From a virus, in the IMG/VR virus record IMGVR_UViG_3300025896_000050, positions 1 to 42,464 of that record: DNA of 42,464 bases. One strand, given 5' to 3'. A model generated the notes under the pieces. The model saw only the letters and a list, made by a program, of their open reading frames with translations. It ran no database searches and was not told the origin of the DNA. Shown piece by piece: positions 26,701-35,007 of the stretch. Made by a program: the position numbers and the translations under genes. Position 1 is the stretch's first letter; each line of letters starts with the position of its first letter.

Positions 26701-28436
26701 TTCGGACCACGTTCCACGATCACGGGGTCGATTGGTTTACCGTTGGAGATGTCATCAATGTATTTGGCTACTTGAGCCATGTCAGGAGTTTCAGTCGGGT
26801 CGGTATTTGGACCAAGCTTCAAGTCGTTGATATTCTTTTCAAATATCTTGCCAGAAACAAGTCCTTCGTCGAATAGTTCTTGGTTGACCTTAGAGTTGAC
26901 TTTCGTCTTAAAATCTGTTGTAGGTACGTCTGTAGCTTTGGCACCAGCAATACCGAGGTCTTCTGCTTCATTAGCAGCGGTTTTAGCATATTTAGCAATA
27001 ACAGGACGGAGTTCTTCTGGAACCTCTTTAATACGCCCGGTTAGAGCTTTTTGCATGTAGTCAGAGAAGTCTTCGCTATCTATATCAGCTTGGGTGTAGC
27101 CCTCACGACCAGCAGCCTTTTGGCTTGCCTCACCAGTTCCCTTAAACAGAGCTTGTTCCTCTGGAGTAAGCTTGTTCTTGAAGATGTGGTGTCCAAGTTC
27201 GTGATATGTATTTTCATCAGTAGCGAACGACTGATCTTTGAAGTTAATGGAAGCGTCGTTAGGGTCATATTCTGCACCGTATTTGTTGTCTTTCTTACGG
27301 ACGGCAGAGATACCTTCTTCCTCAAGTCGTTTACGTACTTCGTCTGGAAGCTGGATGTTTGGGTCCAACTCCATTTGACGGAGCACCTCTTTAACAGTGT
27401 CTGGGTTAGTTTCCTGTGCCAGATAATTTGCAAGGTTATTGTCGATTTTCATGACCTGTTGAATACGAGCAGGGTCAGCTTCTTTTATAATGTCATCTAC
27501 GACACTTGCTGATTTCTCACCCTGACGGAACAGGTTTGTGAATTTACCAGCACCCTTAAAGACGAGGTTTGCACCTGCGTCGATAGCGGTACCAGTCGCT
27601 AAGTCCTGAACGAGACTAGTATCACGTCCACGGGCTTGGCTGATTGCTTCCTGAGTTAAACCACCACCGAGTGAGTCGGCGAGGAATGGCAGGACTTTTG
27701 AACCCGTGCTACCAGCAGCAATAATACGCTGTGCGGCAGGGATTTTACTTAGTAATTTAGCGGCACCAGCACCACCAGCTATAGTAAGACCGATGTCTGT
27801 ACCTACTGTGATTGGGTCAAATTCTTTACCAATTTGTCCGGCGGTGAAGTTGTCGAGCTGTTCTTGTACGTCTTTTTGATGACCAAAGTTAGCACCATTC
27901 ATAGTCCAACCGAAGGCTTTGTTGTTTGCAGCCTCTAGGAAGTCCCCGAAGGTACCAGTTAATTTACCATTGTCGTTAAGGACCTTGGCAGTGTTAAGTG
28001 CGACCTGATCGCCTTCTTTAGCTTTCTTGATAACGTCGTTAACATAGATACGTCGTACATCGTCACCAAGTTCATCATAGCTTTTAAGGAAGGAGTCAGA
28101 GTCGGACTCGTAGTCACGTCCGGCAGATAGCTTTGTAATCTTGCCGTAGTCACCCATAAACCTACCCACATCTAAGCCAAAGAGTTTCTTCGTCTCAGTG
28201 CCTTCATTCTTCAAACCCTTGAACTTGTTTGAGTATTGAGGGACCTGTGGGGCAGGATTAGGATTTTTTGGTACCGAAATGTTGTACTGCTTCGGCTGGG
28301 CAATACTAATTTGCGGTGTTGGTTGAGTTGGGGCTTTTGCTACAGTCAGTTTTTGTTGTGGCTGTGAAGCAATCCGAATACTAGGGCTTACGTTGTTAAG
28401 CACCTGTAGTCGGCGTCGTGGATCGTTCAAGTCCAT
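23715..28436 (-). CDS. Giant polyvalent internal virion protein with ParB-like and metalloprotease-like domains
   Basis: 1573 residues, the largest gene. After a Pro/Gln-rich N-terminus it has a Gly/Ala membrane-like stretch (LTIAGGAGAAKLLSKIPAAQRI). Near 412 is a zinc-protease motif HELGHH. At about 535-605 a ParB/sulfiredoxin-like domain ends VDDGKHRLEALKALG. The second half is mainly helical, with IARRRAIENMASFLGAAGAVVG as another possible membrane segment, and a Lys/Ser-rich end. This matches the large polyvalent proteins carried in podovirus heads and injected with the DNA, like T7 gp16. The protease-like and ParB-like parts may act on host proteins or DNA after entry. AAAGGAGG precedes the ATG. 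Confidence 0.82.
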   Translation of the reverse strand: MDLNDPRRRLQVLNNVSPSIRIASQPQQKLTVAKAPTQPTPQISIAQPKQYNISVPKNPNPAPQVPQYSNKFKGLKNEGTETKKLFGLDVGRFMGDYGKITKLSAGRDYESDSDSFLKSYDELGDDVRRIYVNDVIKKAKEGDQVALNTAKVLNDNGKLTGTFGDFLEAANNKAFGWTMNGANFGHQKDVQEQLDNFTAGQIGKEFDPITVGTDIGLTIAGGAGAAKLLSKIPAAQRIIAAGSTGSKVLPFLADSLGGGLTQEAISQARGRDTSLVQDLATGTAIDAGANLVFKGAGKFTNLFRQGEKSASVVDDIIKEADPARIQQVMKIDNNLANYLAQETNPDTVKEVLRQMELDPNIQLPDEVRKRLEEEGISAVRKKDNKYGAEYDPNDASINFKDQSFATDENTYHELGHHIFKNKLTPEEQALFKGTGEASQKAAGREGYTQADIDSEDFSDYMQKALTGRIKEVPEELRPVIAKYAKTAANEAEDLGIAGAKATDVPTTDFKTKVNSKVNQELFDEGLVSGKIFEKNINDLKLGPNTDPTETPDMAQVAKYIDDISNGKPIDPVIVERGPNGELLVDDGKHRLEALKALGIEDVPVIEKGAKSAVPTPEQAVGDVAKAQTGVSDAAPDGSVKTTSPEDAGTTFANQLDTSTENGASTLKTAPSPTLGVSPQKAEEIVPNADDETKRAVQEVLDNLNGAQKNFDDAAKIRTQQKAARINAADGAFQSAGGGEAGVRAKLGALKGKYAESGFNPITASESTQNTILNDIESSSLRSFEKLNLQNAMRKIWGATDGKPTPGEINMIRKYFGEDGDQMAKAIEDAVAEDPKTWRDKIVDIAGVPRAAMASFDFSMGLRQGGQVAVRNFPDWVNANKESIKYVKNADYFKSEMKRIADDDAYETIVDKLGVRLPAVEGNSDEIMASAHILEKVPVYGRGIEASDRAYSGGLTKLRYNIAKKWIDSLGGPDEALKNLSEKELRDIGEVINTSTGSGGKKGGFTEKNMQTLATTLFAPRLWASRLNAINPAYYARLSPIARRRAIENMASFLGAAGAVVGLAEASGADVEMDPRSSDFMKIKTGNTRFDIFGGLQQNVVFFARMITGEKKNSSTGEIQTMGEGFGQPNRLDLAQDMLQNKLNPLLGYAARMLQSSDGDTGNPNDRKDRFGEDINVAQETGKLVTPLGIQGLVDTYNDTGDVGKSLAMNVPNFFGIGTQTYGETATKDQKTDSNGKIAFGGKIQDNMVLDNEGNVFMDEKNRPVKVKFDKDASEVEKKAALKKAANEAYTKKAKSLLSQEDADLYATGQADPNSLDQAQKDKFDQIKKWVSDYGKSVDVPKSVKSDAAKNFYAKYNTMTKKDQENWLKESPDENAKTVAAELNKQRVKGLPEYKPSNYLSKEYAEYEKDLLEHPEYTNIDKQNKARAFQSKAYKYNYSEDQRDIFNEGGSSDLKSLIDDGQISKEDLAAAIKLDDELYNSGLTGSLKFSKKFRNTYGYATPGKAGSGGGSGGSGGSGSGESKRAYLSAYVNSGAEGSKKEAPQFSSKRRTTGISFKDVSTPKKSNSKKVTINL

Positions 28437-28447
28437 TAGAGCCTCCT

Positions 28448-29416
28448 TTAGGCTGTGGTTTCTGCTTGTTTCTGGATTTCTGAGTTAACGCCACTAAGTA
28501 GTGATTGAGCGTCTTCTGGGCTTAGTCCTGCACTCTGGATGAGTTGTCCGGCGATAGCAGATTTCATCTTAGGATCGGCATTACCTGCAACGATTTGGCT
28601 AAGAGTAGTTTTAAGTTGTTGTGTACGTTGGCTAGATGGAGCGATACCTTCAAGAGCACCCTTGTTTTGAGCGTTCGTGTTGTATTCAGCTTGTCCACCA
28701 CGGAGCTGTGCGATACGTGCGTCAAGTTGCGAACGAAGGCTAGTAAGTTCACCAACATCATCAGTTTCACCAAGGCGACCAACAATAGAGTCCATACCAG
28801 ATTTTTCAGCGTCAAATCCACCCTTCTGAGTAGCAACCCAAGAAGCGATTTTAGCGAGGTTATCTTGTAATTCAGTACCAAGGTCACGAATTTGGTTTTC
28901 ACCAGCGTGAGTAACGGTATCAACATTGTTACCACGGTAAGAGCTATCGAAGCTACCACCAGCGGCGTGTGCGGCACCAAGCTTCTGGTTTTCACCTTCG
29001 ACTTGCTGAGTAATGTCACCACTTTCAGTAGCGAAGCGACCATTCAGTTTACCAGTCTGTTCTTGTGCACCAGCGTCAACTAGACCGTAACGGCTGTTGA
29101 AGATGTCTTTAATAGAGTTAGCGATATTAGTAACTTCACCACGGAGTGATCGTACTTTCGCTTGGCGTTGTGCTTCAGCAGCAGCGGCTTGTTGTGCAGC
29201 AACTTGTTCAGCGGTCAGTGTAGGAGCTGTATTGACCAGACCCTGTGTACCAGTAGAGGCACCGAGAGTAGCACCACCACCGCCCTGTGGATTGTAAGTA
29301 GGTTGTAGGTTAGGGCTTGAGCCTTGGATAGTAGGAGAACTACCTTGGATTGGAGCCGTGCTACCACCCTGAAGGAGAGAAGACGAACCTCCTTGGAGCA
29401 TGTAACTTGGAAACAT
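28448..29416 (-). CDS. Internal virion/coiled-coil structural protein
   Basis: 322 residues. The N-terminus has repeated Gln-Gly-(Gly/Ser)-Ser units (LQGGSS, LQGGST, IQGSSP twice), then a long Ala/Gln-rich helix (about 70-260). Composition fits an ejected internal protein similar in role to T7 gp14/gp15 in order just before the giant protein. AAAGGAATT precedes the ATG. No enzyme motif. Confidence 0.68.
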   Translation of the reverse strand: MFPSYMLQGGSSSLLQGGSTAPIQGSSPTIQGSSPNLQPTYNPQGGGGATLGASTGTQGLVNTAPTLTAEQVAAQQAAAAEAQRQAKVRSLRGEVTNIANSIKDIFNSRYGLVDAGAQEQTGKLNGRFATESGDITQQVEGENQKLGAAHAAGGSFDSSYRGNNVDTVTHAGENQIRDLGTELQDNLAKIASWVATQKGGFDAEKSGMDSIVGRLGETDDVGELTSLRSQLDARIAQLRGGQAEYNTNAQNKGALEGIAPSSQRTQQLKTTLSQIVAGNADPKMKSAIAGQLIQSAGLSPEDAQSLLSGVNSEIQKQAETTA

Positions 29417-29509
29417 ATTAGTTTAATTCCTTTGTTTTAATTTCTGAGTGTTTGTATTCATTTAAGACGCATTGTTTTCATATATTGTATCACAAAACCC
29501 GTCAAAAGT

Positions 29510-31174
29510 CTAGAGGTAAATTTTAGCACTAGAGTCAAAGACGTAGTGTGATTTCGGATAATAAGCATAGATCGTACCGAGGAGCACAAAGTTCTCGTCA
29601 ATACGGTTATTGTAAATTTTGTATTTTATGGTACGGCTATCTAGATTTAATCCGATAGACTGGGGGTTATCAATGAAACTAGCAGTACTCGAAGTGGAGG
29701 GAGCCTCACCGTCAAGACCCAAAATAACGGTTCCTAACATGTTTAGTCCCATACCACGAGACGAGATTGTACCGATCACGGCACTACCTACTGTTACACC
29801 ATCATCTTGGTAAACTGTAAAGGTTATTTGTCCAGACAGACGACGGAAGATAAGACGAAGGTCTACCCAGAATTTAGTAATATCAGGGTTGCCAAGGTCT
29901 TGTGCTTTTGAAACAATGTAAGCTTCGATTGCGGCACCGTTGTCGTTATAGGTACCCGTAACACGCTTGTATACTTGCGTACCACCATCATCTAGGAAAT
30001 ACAGGTCTTCGTTGTTTTGGCTATCAATGTAGCGAACCATTGCTTGGGCGTTAAAGTTTGTCCACAGGGAATAGGCTTGGAAACGACGATCATACGTCAT
30101 AGTCTTGCTAATTGCGGAACTACCTACGGGATAAGCAAGGATGTATTTGTTATCGAAATAGATACCATTGCAGCGACTGTAGTACTGTTTGTTAATTGCG
30201 TCCATTGACGGCTGAATACGAATACTCAAAACCTGTGTACGGATGGCAGTAAAGAACTGCGGCTCGTTACCAAGAACACGGTGTCCCTCACGACTCATAA
30301 AGCTAATGTCGTTTTCGATGTTGACTACAGACTTGTGAGATACACAGCCAGTAGCGTAAGTAACGGGGGTGACGGTTGGGTTGCCCGAACTGTCGAACGT
30401 GACTTGGAAGATCGAGCGTTCTTTGAAAACAATAAGTACGTCTTGGAATACACCAAGGGCGGTGATTTTATCACCATCGTTTTTACGAATGTCAAGTACG
30501 TTAGCTTCTGTGAGGGCTGGGGTTCCAGCGAATACAGTTGCACCCGGTACGTTAGGGTTGCCGTTTTCAGAGTCGTTCGTTGAGTCAGGTTGTGGTTGAG
30601 TACCACCAGTAGTAACAGTAAAGTCAGCGGCGTTAGTTAGGTTAGAGATAAACAGCCGTGATGGTTGTCCGTCCACACCTGCGGCAATGTGCTTGTTCTG
30701 GTAGTAAACAGAGAACTTAGCTTTTGGCATGGTTCCGGGTCGTGTAACGGCTGATCCGTCAAAGTAGGCACCACCATCTTGACCGTTCCAAATGAACAGT
30801 TTAAGGCGAGCTTGAGTAAACGCCGTGTCTTTTCCTGCGGTGAACGTGTCCCCTGTAGCAGTTGACCAGTTACCAGTAGTGCGATATTTAAGCTGTGTGC
30901 CGTCGATTGTCACCATATAGTTAGATGACTCAGTGGAGAAGGTACCAAGCCCTCTAGCGGCGGTTAGAGAGTTTCCGGCAGCAACATATCCAGCACGTTT
31001 GCGGATAACACCGCCTTCGTCATACTCCATGTTCTGCATGTCGGAGAATTCTTTATTGTCAATAAGTGAAGGAGAGACTAAGTTATTTAGTCCCTTAGAC
31101 GGGTTCATAACCACAAGCCTTTGTGGCGGTTTGACCTTCTTAGCCGGAATGTCAGTATTACTGCGTCGGCTCAT
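29510..31174 (-). CDS. Tail hub/DNA stabilisation protein (P22 gp10-like)
   Basis: 554 residues. Starts with a basic tail, then LVVMNPSKGLNNLVSPSLIDNKEFSDMQN (in part), MEYDEGGVIRKRAGYV, and repeated Trp/Tyr-Gly beta strands such as LKLFIWNGQDGGAYFDGS and YILAYPVGSS. This is the beta-propeller plan of the tail needle-hub proteins that close the portal channel of short-tailed phages. Follows the adaptor by a one-base overlap. AGGAGACTTCT precedes the start. Confidence 0.8.
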   Translation of the reverse strand: MSRRSNTDIPAKKVKPPQRLVVMNPSKGLNNLVSPSLIDNKEFSDMQNMEYDEGGVIRKRAGYVAAGNSLTAARGLGTFSTESSNYMVTIDGTQLKYRTTGNWSTATGDTFTAGKDTAFTQARLKLFIWNGQDGGAYFDGSAVTRPGTMPKAKFSVYYQNKHIAAGVDGQPSRLFISNLTNAADFTVTTGGTQPQPDSTNDSENGNPNVPGATVFAGTPALTEANVLDIRKNDGDKITALGVFQDVLIVFKERSIFQVTFDSSGNPTVTPVTYATGCVSHKSVVNIENDISFMSREGHRVLGNEPQFFTAIRTQVLSIRIQPSMDAINKQYYSRCNGIYFDNKYILAYPVGSSAISKTMTYDRRFQAYSLWTNFNAQAMVRYIDSQNNEDLYFLDDGGTQVYKRVTGTYNDNGAAIEAYIVSKAQDLGNPDITKFWVDLRLIFRRLSGQITFTVYQDDGVTVGSAVIGTISSRGMGLNMLGTVILGLDGEAPSTSSTASFIDNPQSIGLNLDSRTIKYKIYNNRIDENFVLLGTIYAYYPKSHYVFDSSAKIYL

Positions 31175-31812
31175 TAGAAGTCTCCTGTATTCGATCCTGA
31201 TTGTGACTGTGCGGTTTTGCGACGCTTACGTGGTGAGTTAACCTGTTGGAAGGCAATGTCTTGTGAAAGCTTATTCTGGAAAATCTTTTCGTCCTGAGAA
31301 ATGTCAGCGTCTGGGTTTTGCCCAAGTTTAACGTATCGCCGGGCACCGAGAGCGATAGTCATTTTGTTTGGGTATGGCGTAACAACAGTTCCAGCACTGT
31401 CAAGTACTGGTGGCTTTTTCTGGTATCGGACTAAGGCAGTTGTTACATCAGCGTCCTTAGTTCTAATGACAAATACATCATCGGCTACGGTTTCAATCCA
31501 AGCAGCACGATCACCCTGCGAGAGGTCTTCTGCGTCGTCTGGGTCAACTAAATCAAGTTCAGTCTCTACTCCATTGTTGAATTTGACGTGGGCAAGTTGG
31601 GAGTCGTCGTAATTCGTTGGGAGAGTAGCAATACCGTTAGAGATGGTAAGGGTAGCGTTAGCACGTGCAAAACGCCAAGGATAAGCTTGGTATGCTTCTA
31701 CTAGAGTCTGTTGAACAAAATCTGCACGGGGTGCACTCGTCGTAGCATTGACGGAGCGTTCTCCAAGCAGATAAGCGAGAGTTGTGAGAATGTCTGATTG
31801 ATTGATTGTCAT
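31174..31812 (-). CDS. Head-tail adaptor (tail tubular protein A-like)
   Basis: 212 residues. VQQTLVEAYQAYPWRFARANATL followed by ISNGIATLPTNYDD and YQKKPPVLDSAG matches T7 gp11-type adaptors (residues given in part), where YPW-x-FA is the most conserved part. It joins portal to tail. Ends with a basic, Ser/Gln-rich tail. Position between capsid and hub genes supports this. Confidence 0.82.
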   Translation of the reverse strand: MTINQSDILTTLAYLLGERSVNATTSAPRADFVQQTLVEAYQAYPWRFARANATLTISNGIATLPTNYDDSQLAHVKFNNGVETELDLVDPDDAEDLSQGDRAAWIETVADDVFVIRTKDADVTTALVRYQKKPPVLDSAGTVVTPYPNKMTIALGARRYVKLGQNPDADISQDEKIFQNKLSQDIAFQQVNSPRKRRKTAQSQSGSNTGDF

Positions 31813-32186
31813 TAGTAAAGCCTTGCTATTCTATATTCAGGGAAAGCGTCATATAGTTGCTTCCCAATTTTTTCTTCCAAACCTTTGTTGCGTCCACTCA
31901 TTTCAACCGCTAATTCAGGGTCGAGTTTGGTCATAGAGTTGTATACTGGTCCAAAGAGTTTCATTGTGTTACGCATGGTTCCAGACTTGCTAGACGCATA
32001 TTTATTCTCATTCTTGGTTCGGAGCTCTTTACAGGCTTCTGAGTGTTCAGTTTCCAGTGGAGCATACCAAGGCTTTAGCTCAAGTGTGAGCTTACGGATG
32101 AGACGCCATTTCTCTGGACGTGGCGTGTTCTCGATCTTTTCTATTGCTTTAAGGTATTTTTGTCGTTGTTCGGGCGTTAAGTCCAT
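31812..32186 (-). CDS. Hypothetical structural protein, 124 aa
   Basis: Basic, helical: MDLTPEQRQKYLKAIEKIEN and PRPEKWRLIRKLTLELKPWY. Between major capsid and adaptor genes, so probably a head completion or minor virion protein. GGGGAGGAAAACAA precedes the ATG, a strong site consistent with a virion component. No family recognised. Confidence 0.75.
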   Translation of the reverse strand: MDLTPEQRQKYLKAIEKIENTPRPEKWRLIRKLTLELKPWYAPLETEHSEACKELRTKNENKYASSKSGTMRNTMKLFGPVYNSMTKLDPELAVEMSGRNKGLEEKIGKQLYDAFPEYRIARLY

Positions 32187-32240
32187 TTGTTTTCCTCCCC
32201 TGAACCCCCGAAGGGGCTCTAGGCAAGAACCAAAGGTATC

Positions 32241-33170
32241 TTAGAAGAATACTGTACCTTGAGCGTTTGCAAGCTGGTTGCGAGACTCAAGAGTAACTTC
32301 TTGGATAAGTTGCTTAGCGGTGAAGTCACCAGTTTCAGCAAGGTCTTTGGTAAATGGACGACGGTAAAAGGCAGCACCCCAAGTGTCTTCAACAAGCGAT
32401 AGCAAGTCAAAGCCAGGAGTAGCAGTCGTTCCGTAGTCACCTGAACGAGTCACGTGACGGTGTGGGAACAGTTTAACCATCTTTGCAGCGTCTGATTGGT
32501 AAACATCAACGGCAAGGATCAGACGACGGTCCTTGAGGTCAACTTGCTTAGTAGCACCAGCGGTGAAGCTAGAGACACGTCGTTTACCCTTCATAGAAGT
32601 GTAAACAGAGTCAGCGTTAGCACCTTGGTTCCACTGAGCCTCGAAAATATCGTTTAAGATAGTCTCGGTCAGGGATACACCTGAGTAGTTTGAAGCGTTA
32701 GTCGTGATCCAGCTCTTAACACCACGAAGGCGACGAGCAGAAGCAGCACTGTTAGAAGCAACACCAGAAGCAATCGTTCCACGAATGAAAGCGAGCTCAG
32801 TGTCGTTTTTCAGAGCCTTCATTTTCTTAACTAACTCACGGCTCATGCGTTTGCCAGAAACCCTTTTGAGGTTATCTGCGTTTGCAGAACCAGTGACCTT
32901 AGCAGTTTTACTAAGGATTTGAGTGACGTTCTGAGGACGGGTTGGGTCGTTAGAAGCGTCAGCAGGAGCGTCGGCACCTTCAGCTTGGGCGTTGTCGCCT
33001 ACTGCTTCAAGAGTGTCGATTGTCCATTCGTGCAGCGTGTTGTTTGCTGGACCCTGCATGATACCGCTTAGCAACTGAGTATCAGTTGGTTCAAGCATGT
33101 TCATAGCGTCAAGCAGTGACTCACGTCGTGCTACGTCAGGATAGGTATATACGTATCCACCTACAGCCAT
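32241..33170 (-). CDS. Major capsid protein (SU10/DUF5309 type, HK97 fold)
   Basis: 309 residues, a normal size. TRPQNVTQILSKTAKVTGSA is the E-loop/N-terminal signature of the DUF5309 capsid family, preceded by HEWTIDTLEAVGDNAQAEGAD and followed by RELVKKMKALKNDTELAFI (partial strings), then GVKSWITTNASNY. The C-terminal SLVEDTWGAAFYRRPFTKDL completes it. It is next to the scaffold gene. AAAAGGAAA before ATG 33170. Comparison to the SU10 group is from pattern only. Confidence 0.88.
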   Translation of the reverse strand: MAVGGYVYTYPDVARRESLLDAMNMLEPTDTQLLSGIMQGPANNTLHEWTIDTLEAVGDNAQAEGADAPADASNDPTRPQNVTQILSKTAKVTGSANADNLKRVSGKRMSRELVKKMKALKNDTELAFIRGTIASGVASNSAASARRLRGVKSWITTNASNYSGVSLTETILNDIFEAQWNQGANADSVYTSMKGKRRVSSFTAGATKQVDLKDRRLILAVDVYQSDAAKMVKLFPHRHVTRSGDYGTTATPGFDLLSLVEDTWGAAFYRRPFTKDLAETGDFTAKQLIQEVTLESRNQLANAQGTVFF

Positions 33171-33241
33171 ATTTTTATTTTTCCTTTTCTTTTTATTTTT
33201 TAACTTCGGCGAACACCGATTAGTTAACTAAAATTAAATTT

Positions 33242-34111
33242 TTAAACTTTTCCGTCTTCGAGCCAGCCACCCATGAGTTCCTCAAAGGCACTTGTATCGT
33301 TCTTTTGTAGACGTTTTGTGAGGTTATCAGATTTAGACGAGTCTGGAGATTTTTTCTGAGTAGCCCCTTTTGTTTCAACAGCAGCATTTTTCTGAATAGT
33401 GATCGAGGTCTTAGCGGATTGGATACCTGCACTCTTATTTGTACTAGCTACCTTGTCGAGGCTGTTACGTAGCGACTTGGCTACATTTACAGTTTCGTCA
33501 GCGTTCAGCGTTCCATAGTAAGTATTGCGGATGGCAGCCTGTAATGCTGGGTCCTCTTTGATCTCTGGCAAAATCTTCTCTACGGTATCAAACGTGGCGG
33601 TAATCAACTTAGCGTTGTATTCCTCTACCTTGTTCTCGTATCGTATCTGAGCCCTGATATAGTCACCATACTCTTTAGGATCAATTTGACCTAATTCATC
33701 TGGTTTAGGTGGTTCTAATGTGAACTCACCGGGATCAGCCGGAAGACTAGCTTTCCAGTCATCTGCTTCAGTTTGTGTTTCTGTGTTTGTTTGTGAAGTT
33801 GCGTCTGTCGTTTCAGTGGTTTGTTCTTCTGGGGCTTCATTCGTGCTAGGAACTGGTTCTCGGGAAAAATCCTGTTCGTCCAATCCTTCAGCGTTGTCGC
33901 CTTCGTAGGAACCGTCATCATCGTCAGAGTCTGTTGGTTTTTGTGTTTTTTGTTTTGTTGGGGTACCACCACCTGTTTCGCCTGTAGCGGCTGGGTCGGT
34001 TGCGGCTTTGTCGAGTTGTCCCCGTGAAGCGTATGTTTCGTGATTTTGTTCAGCTACTGCTGCGAAAATTCCGTCATTAACGGCTTCGTTGTTACCTGCA
34101 TTAGGGTCCAT
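33242..34111 (-). CDS. Scaffolding protein
   Basis: 289 residues, acidic and disordered in the first 140 (Glu/Asp/Thr/Gln-rich, with TEQTTETTDATSQTNTETQT), then helical (YIRAQIRYENKVEEYNAKLI), with a basic C-terminus (KRLQKND). This charge layout and the place directly upstream of the capsid gene are those of internal scaffolds. GGAGACAAC precedes the ATG; a GTAAG/CTTAC hairpin (about 34122-34143) lies in the leader. Confidence 0.85.
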   Translation of the reverse strand: MDPNAGNNEAVNDGIFAAVAEQNHETYASRGQLDKAATDPAATGETGGGTPTKQKTQKPTDSDDDDGSYEGDNAEGLDEQDFSREPVPSTNEAPEEQTTETTDATSQTNTETQTEADDWKASLPADPGEFTLEPPKPDELGQIDPKEYGDYIRAQIRYENKVEEYNAKLITATFDTVEKILPEIKEDPALQAAIRNTYYGTLNADETVNVAKSLRNSLDKVASTNKSAGIQSAKTSITIQKNAAVETKGATQKKSPDSSKSDNLTKRLQKNDTSAFEELMGGWLEDGKV

Positions 34112-34153
34112 GTTGTCTCCATGTAAGCTTTATAAAAGCCTTACGTAAGTTTT

Positions 34154-34303
34154 TTATTTTGTGTTAGGAGTAATATAGAAGCCTACGCCACATTCGAGAT
34201 TTGTACAGCCGTGGTAAATTGCTTCACCAATAGTATCTGTAGGGTCAGGAACGAGGTTTGGGTGCCTACATTCTGTATCGTTGACCGGACGTTGTTCGTC
34301 CAT
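34154..34303 (-). CDS. Small Cys/His protein, 49 aa
   Basis: Start placed at Met 34303 behind AGAGG (8-base spacing), not at the ATG at 34363, which lies in the spacer of the promoter at 34343-34371. Sequence CRHPNLVPDPTDTIGEAIYHGCTNLECG has Cys and His spaced for a zinc site (C, H, C, C; given in parts elsewhere). No family recognised; likely a small zinc-binding head or regulatory protein. Confidence 0.7.
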   Translation of the reverse strand: MDEQRPVNDTECRHPNLVPDPTDTIGEAIYHGCTNLECGVGFYITPNTK

Positions 34304-34342
34304 CTTTACGACCTCTACATTTTCATCATTTGAGTTATCTGT

Positions 34343-34371
34343 ATTATAACTTGTTTCTTCCATAAAGTCAA
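34343..34371 (-). promoter_or_regulatory. Internal late promoter before the head genes
   Basis: TTGACT (34366-34371), 17-base spacer, TATAAT (34343-34348). The -35 box contains the TGA stop of the HNH gene upstream. It would start a transcript about 33 bases before the Cys/His gene and serve scaffold and capsid. Confidence 0.8.
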
Positions 34372-34685
34372 GAACTTTCTTTTAAATAGGTTATTGCACT
34401 CTGTAAAATGGCTATATTTCGGAGTTGACCTATGCCCTGATTGCACCTACTGCACAGTAAGCCCCGGACTTTGCCTGTGTCATGGTCGTGGTCTACTGCA
34501 AGGTTTCTACCAGTGAGACACACCCCTTTGCATATTGCACACTTGCCGTCCTGTTTTGCGAACATTCGTTCGTATTCCTCTAGTGTTATCCCGTAGCGAC
34601 GTTTGAGCATACAACGACGATAGGCAAGCTTGGTCTTCTCAGGGTTACGTTTATTCCACTCGTACTGAGCAGAATACTTAGTCAT
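34368..34685 (-). CDS. HNH endonuclease of the endonuclease VII type
   Basis: 105 residues from ATG 34685 (GTGAAG seven bases upstream); a longer frame to 34775 is unlikely because it lies inside the preceding gene. CAIC (49-52), LAVDHDHDTGKVRGLLCSRCN with DHDH (65-68) and CSRC (78-81), then GIGQLRN. This is the T4 endonuclease VII zinc/His-Asp core. Could be a free-standing homing enzyme or take part in resolving branched DNA during packaging. Confidence 0.88.
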   Translation of the reverse strand: MTKYSAQYEWNKRNPEKTKLAYRRCMLKRRYGITLEEYERMFAKQDGKCAICKGVCLTGRNLAVDHDHDTGKVRGLLCSRCNQGIGQLRNIAILQSAITYLKESS

Positions 34686-35007
34686 CGTTTTCTTCACCAA
34701 GTTTCTGGCGTATTTTAGCCTTGCGTTGAGGACTTCCAGCAACCTGCATAGCCTTGAGCATATACTTATAGGCATTGAGGTCTGCGAGGGCGTTATTATA
34801 GCCCGTGATGTCCTTGCGGTACTTGTCGGAAGTGATTTCCTTGATAATGAGGTTGATCTTCTTCGTGGCTAGTTGCGTGAACAACTTACCTGTGGCTTGC
34901 TCAAAGAACTGCTCGGCGGCTACAGCCTCACGGAGCTGATCTTCAAGCTTTTCAATTTCTTCTGTTTCAGGGTTACTGGCTTCCAGTTCCCGTTGTCGGT
35001 TGTCCAT
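34678..35007 (-). CDS. Hypothetical helical protein, 109 aa
   Basis: Acidic and helical: ETEEIEKLEDQLREAVAAEQ, then LFTQLATKKINLIIKEITSD, then a basic RKAKIRQKLGEENDD end. Placed between two HNH genes in the head block. It may be a minor head protein. No family recognised. Confidence 0.75.
   Translation of the reverse strand: MDNRQRELEASNPETEEIEKLEDQLREAVAAEQFFEQATGKLFTQLATKKINLIIKEITSDKYRKDITGYNNALADLNAYKYMLKAMQVAGSPQRKAKIRQKLGEENDD

Noticed and set aside
24000-28900. Many open frames of 60-170 codons on either strand inside the giant virion and coiled-coil genes
   Set aside because: They are shadows in other frames of long genes with strong ribosome sites and clear protein character.
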